From Bog-159 sp963785255 (GTDB taxonomy: Bacteria > Acidobacteriota > Terriglobia > Bryobacterales > Bryobacteraceae): a stretch of 64,000 bases of DNA. The stretch lies in NCBI GenBank assembly GCA_963785255.1, contig CAWAUR010000017.1:248001-312000 (forward strand), read 5' to 3'. A program made the translations under genes and the position numbers. This document shows positions 62,521 to 64,000 of the stretch, piece after piece. Position 1 is the first letter of the stretch. Each line of letters starts with the position of its first letter. The notes under the pieces were generated by a model, which was given only the letters and a program-made list of their open reading frames with translations, searched no databases and had not been told where the DNA came from.

Positions 62521-64000
62521 ATGTCCGATTCAAGCCACGACTTCGATTTTATCGTGATCGGCTCCGGCTTCGGCGGCAGCGTCACGGCGCATCGGCTCAC
62601 TGAAAAAGGTTACCGCGTGGCGGTCATGGAAATGGGACGCCGCTGGACGCCCGAGAATCTCCCCAGCACAAATTGGCTCATCTGGCGCTGGTTCTGGCGC
62701 CCGCGCCTGGCTCTGCGCGGCTTCTTCAACATGGAGTTCTTCAAACACGTGGTCATCCTGCATGGCTGCGCCGTCGGCGGCGGATCCATCACCTATGCCA
62801 ATACCTTGCTGATTCCCCGCAACACCGTCTGGGAGAACGGCTCGTGGGCCGGACTGGCCGATTGGCAGCGCGAGATGCCGCCACATTTCGAAACCGCCCT
62901 GCGCATGCTCGGCGTTATCGAAAACCGCATCCTGGGCCCCGCCGATCATTTCCTGCAGCAGGCCGCCGATGCCGCCGGCGTGGGTCATACGTTCTACCGC
63001 ACTAACGTCGCGGTCTTCGAGCCGCCCGAGGGCGAGCCCGGCGGCAAGACTTACCCCGATCCGTATTTCTCGGGCGATGGTCCCGCGCGCAGCACCTGCA
63101 CCGGCTGCGGCGGCTGCATGGTGGGATGCCGCTTCAATGCGAAAAACACTCTCGACAAAAACTATCTCTATCTCGCCGAAAAGCATGGCGCGCGCGTCTT
63201 CGACGAAACGCGTGTGGTGGATGTGAAGCCGCTCGGCGGTGCGCCGGATGGCAGTGCCGGATACGAAGTGTTCACCGTGAATTCGCTCTCGTGGCTACGC
63301 ACGCAACCGCGCCGCTTCACCTGCCGCGGCATCGTGTTTGCCGCTTCGGCGCTGGGCAGCATGGATCTGCTCTTCCGCCTGAAACTGACGGGCTCCCTGC
63401 CGGCGCTCAGCGATCAGCTTGGCAACCGCGTGCGCACCAACGCCGAGTCGCTAATCGGTGTGCGCGTTCCGGGCAGCCGCGAGGATTTTTCCAAAGGCAT
63501 CGCCATCGGCTCCGGCATCTATCTCGACGATCATACCCATATCGAGGCCGTGCGCTATCCCGCCGGTTCCGACGCCATGGGACCTTTGGCCACGGTGCTC
63601 ACTGGCGGCCGTCCCGGCCATGCGCGTATTCTGGCGTGGCTTAAAATGCTCGTCGGATCGCTGGTGCGCCATCCCATTCGCACCGCGCGTGTGCTGCATC
63701 CGTTCGGCTGGGCGCGCGAATCGGTGATCTTCCTTTGCATGCAAACTCTCGACGGCCACATCGATATGCGCCTGCGCCGCCGCTGGTTCTTTCCGTTCCG
63801 CAAGATCCTGGTCAGCCAGGGCACCAAGATCCCGACCTTCATCCCGCAAGCCAATGAGTTCGCCCGCCAGGCCGCCAGCCTGATCGGAGGCACGCCCATG
63901 AGCATGGTGACCGAGATTCTCTTCAACGTTCCCGGCACCGCCCACATTCTCGGCGGATGCCCCATGGGCGCTTCCGCCGCCGATGGCGTGGTGGATCACC
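62521..64000 (+). CDS. GMC-type oxidoreductase, cholesterol-oxidase-like, runs off the window
   Basis: About 493 codons are present before the window edge, with no stop, so the 3-prime end is missing. FAD binding is seen in FIVIGSGFGGSVTAHRL, and the cysteine-rich CTGCGGCMVGC plus NAKNTLDKNYL segment is typical of cholesterol oxidase-like GMC enzymes. The GGCPMGAS segment near the edge is the start of the C-terminal GMC motif. The ATG has AAAAGGAGACCTAA before it. Substrate is an alcohol or sterol; not fixed. Confidence 0.9.
   Translation, partial: MSDSSHDFDFIVIGSGFGGSVTAHRLTEKGYRVAVMEMGRRWTPENLPSTNWLIWRWFWRPRLALRGFFNMEFFKHVVILHGCAVGGGSITYANTLLIPRNTVWENGSWAGLADWQREMPPHFETALRMLGVIENRILGPADHFLQQAADAAGVGHTFYRTNVAVFEPPEGEPGGKTYPDPYFSGDGPARSTCTGCGGCMVGCRFNAKNTLDKNYLYLAEKHGARVFDETRVVDVKPLGGAPDGSAGYEVFTVNSLSWLRTQPRRFTCRGIVFAASALGSMDLLFRLKLTGSLPALSDQLGNRVRTNAESLIGVRVPGSREDFSKGIAIGSGIYLDDHTHIEAVRYPAGSDAMGPLATVLTGGRPGHARILAWLKMLVGSLVRHPIRTARVLHPFGWARESVIFLCMQTLDGHIDMRLRRRWFFPFRKILVSQGTKIPTFIPQANEFARQAASLIGGTPMSMVTEILFNVPGTAHILGGCPMGASAADGVVDH

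Overview
The window is GC-rich (roughly 60-63% by eye) bacterial chromosome. The gene content points to an acidobacterium of the Bryobacterales/Solibacter type: an FG-GAP/UnbV protein with TPRs, a fused ABC-2 permease/M1 peptidase, a GloVer-type (TIGR03803) repeat protein, a DUF4159 protein, a PEP-CTERM protein, a YfhO-type membrane protein, and many short palindromic intergenic repeats. This assignment is inference from content; no rRNA or tRNA gene was recognised to confirm it.

Layout. 0-10 kb: a TPR/FG-GAP/UnbV protein, an intact HigBA-like toxin-antitoxin (TA) pair, a methyltransferase, several unknown proteins, a decayed patch (copy of a downstream gene end, truncated HTH antitoxin), and an intact VapBC-like pair. 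9.5-14 kb: a two-gene 2-hydroxyacyl-CoA dehydratase activase/component system with a translated repeat near the start of the second gene. 14-27 kb: a YfhO protein, an ABC ATPase plus permease/M1 peptidase pair, an NCS1 transporter, a frameshifted PLD-type nuclease, and a second ABC transporter with a TlpA-like thioredoxin. 27-42 kb: a flippase-like protein, a GFO/IDH/MocA oxidoreductase, cysS with a transsulfuration enzyme, an amino-acid permease, regulators, a GH3 glycosidase, a P5C dehydrogenase, and three TA modules (brnTA, mazEF-like, vapBC) whose toxin genes are all broken while the antitoxins look whole. 42-51 kb: DUF4159 and PEP-CTERM genes, a sugar isomerase/ceramidase-like pair, and a 1358-residue topoisomerase III-RecQ-HRDC fusion. 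51-58 kb: a PIN/TRAM (YacL-like) gene, then a decayed secreted-protein block, then ispD-ispF and an ECF sigma factor. 58-64 kb: an acyl-CoA synthetase, a chloroperoxidase-like hydrolase, a methyltransferase and a GMC oxidoreductase that runs off the window.

The most notable object is the single-chain TopoIII-RecQ-HRDC protein. Its domain junction is encoded by a G-rich inverted repeat that looks like an intergenic element, and a second dispersed repeat is translated inside the topoisomerase part. Dispersed repeats of at least four families (called A-D here) sit in most intergenic gaps, touch stop codons, form tandem arrays, and enter two reading frames. The second theme is decay. Six loci carry frameshifts or truncations that can be traced to single events: a 10-bp insertion, 1-bp indels, a microhomology-flanked deletion, and a lost 5-prime end. 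Sequencing or assembly error cannot be excluded for the single-base cases.
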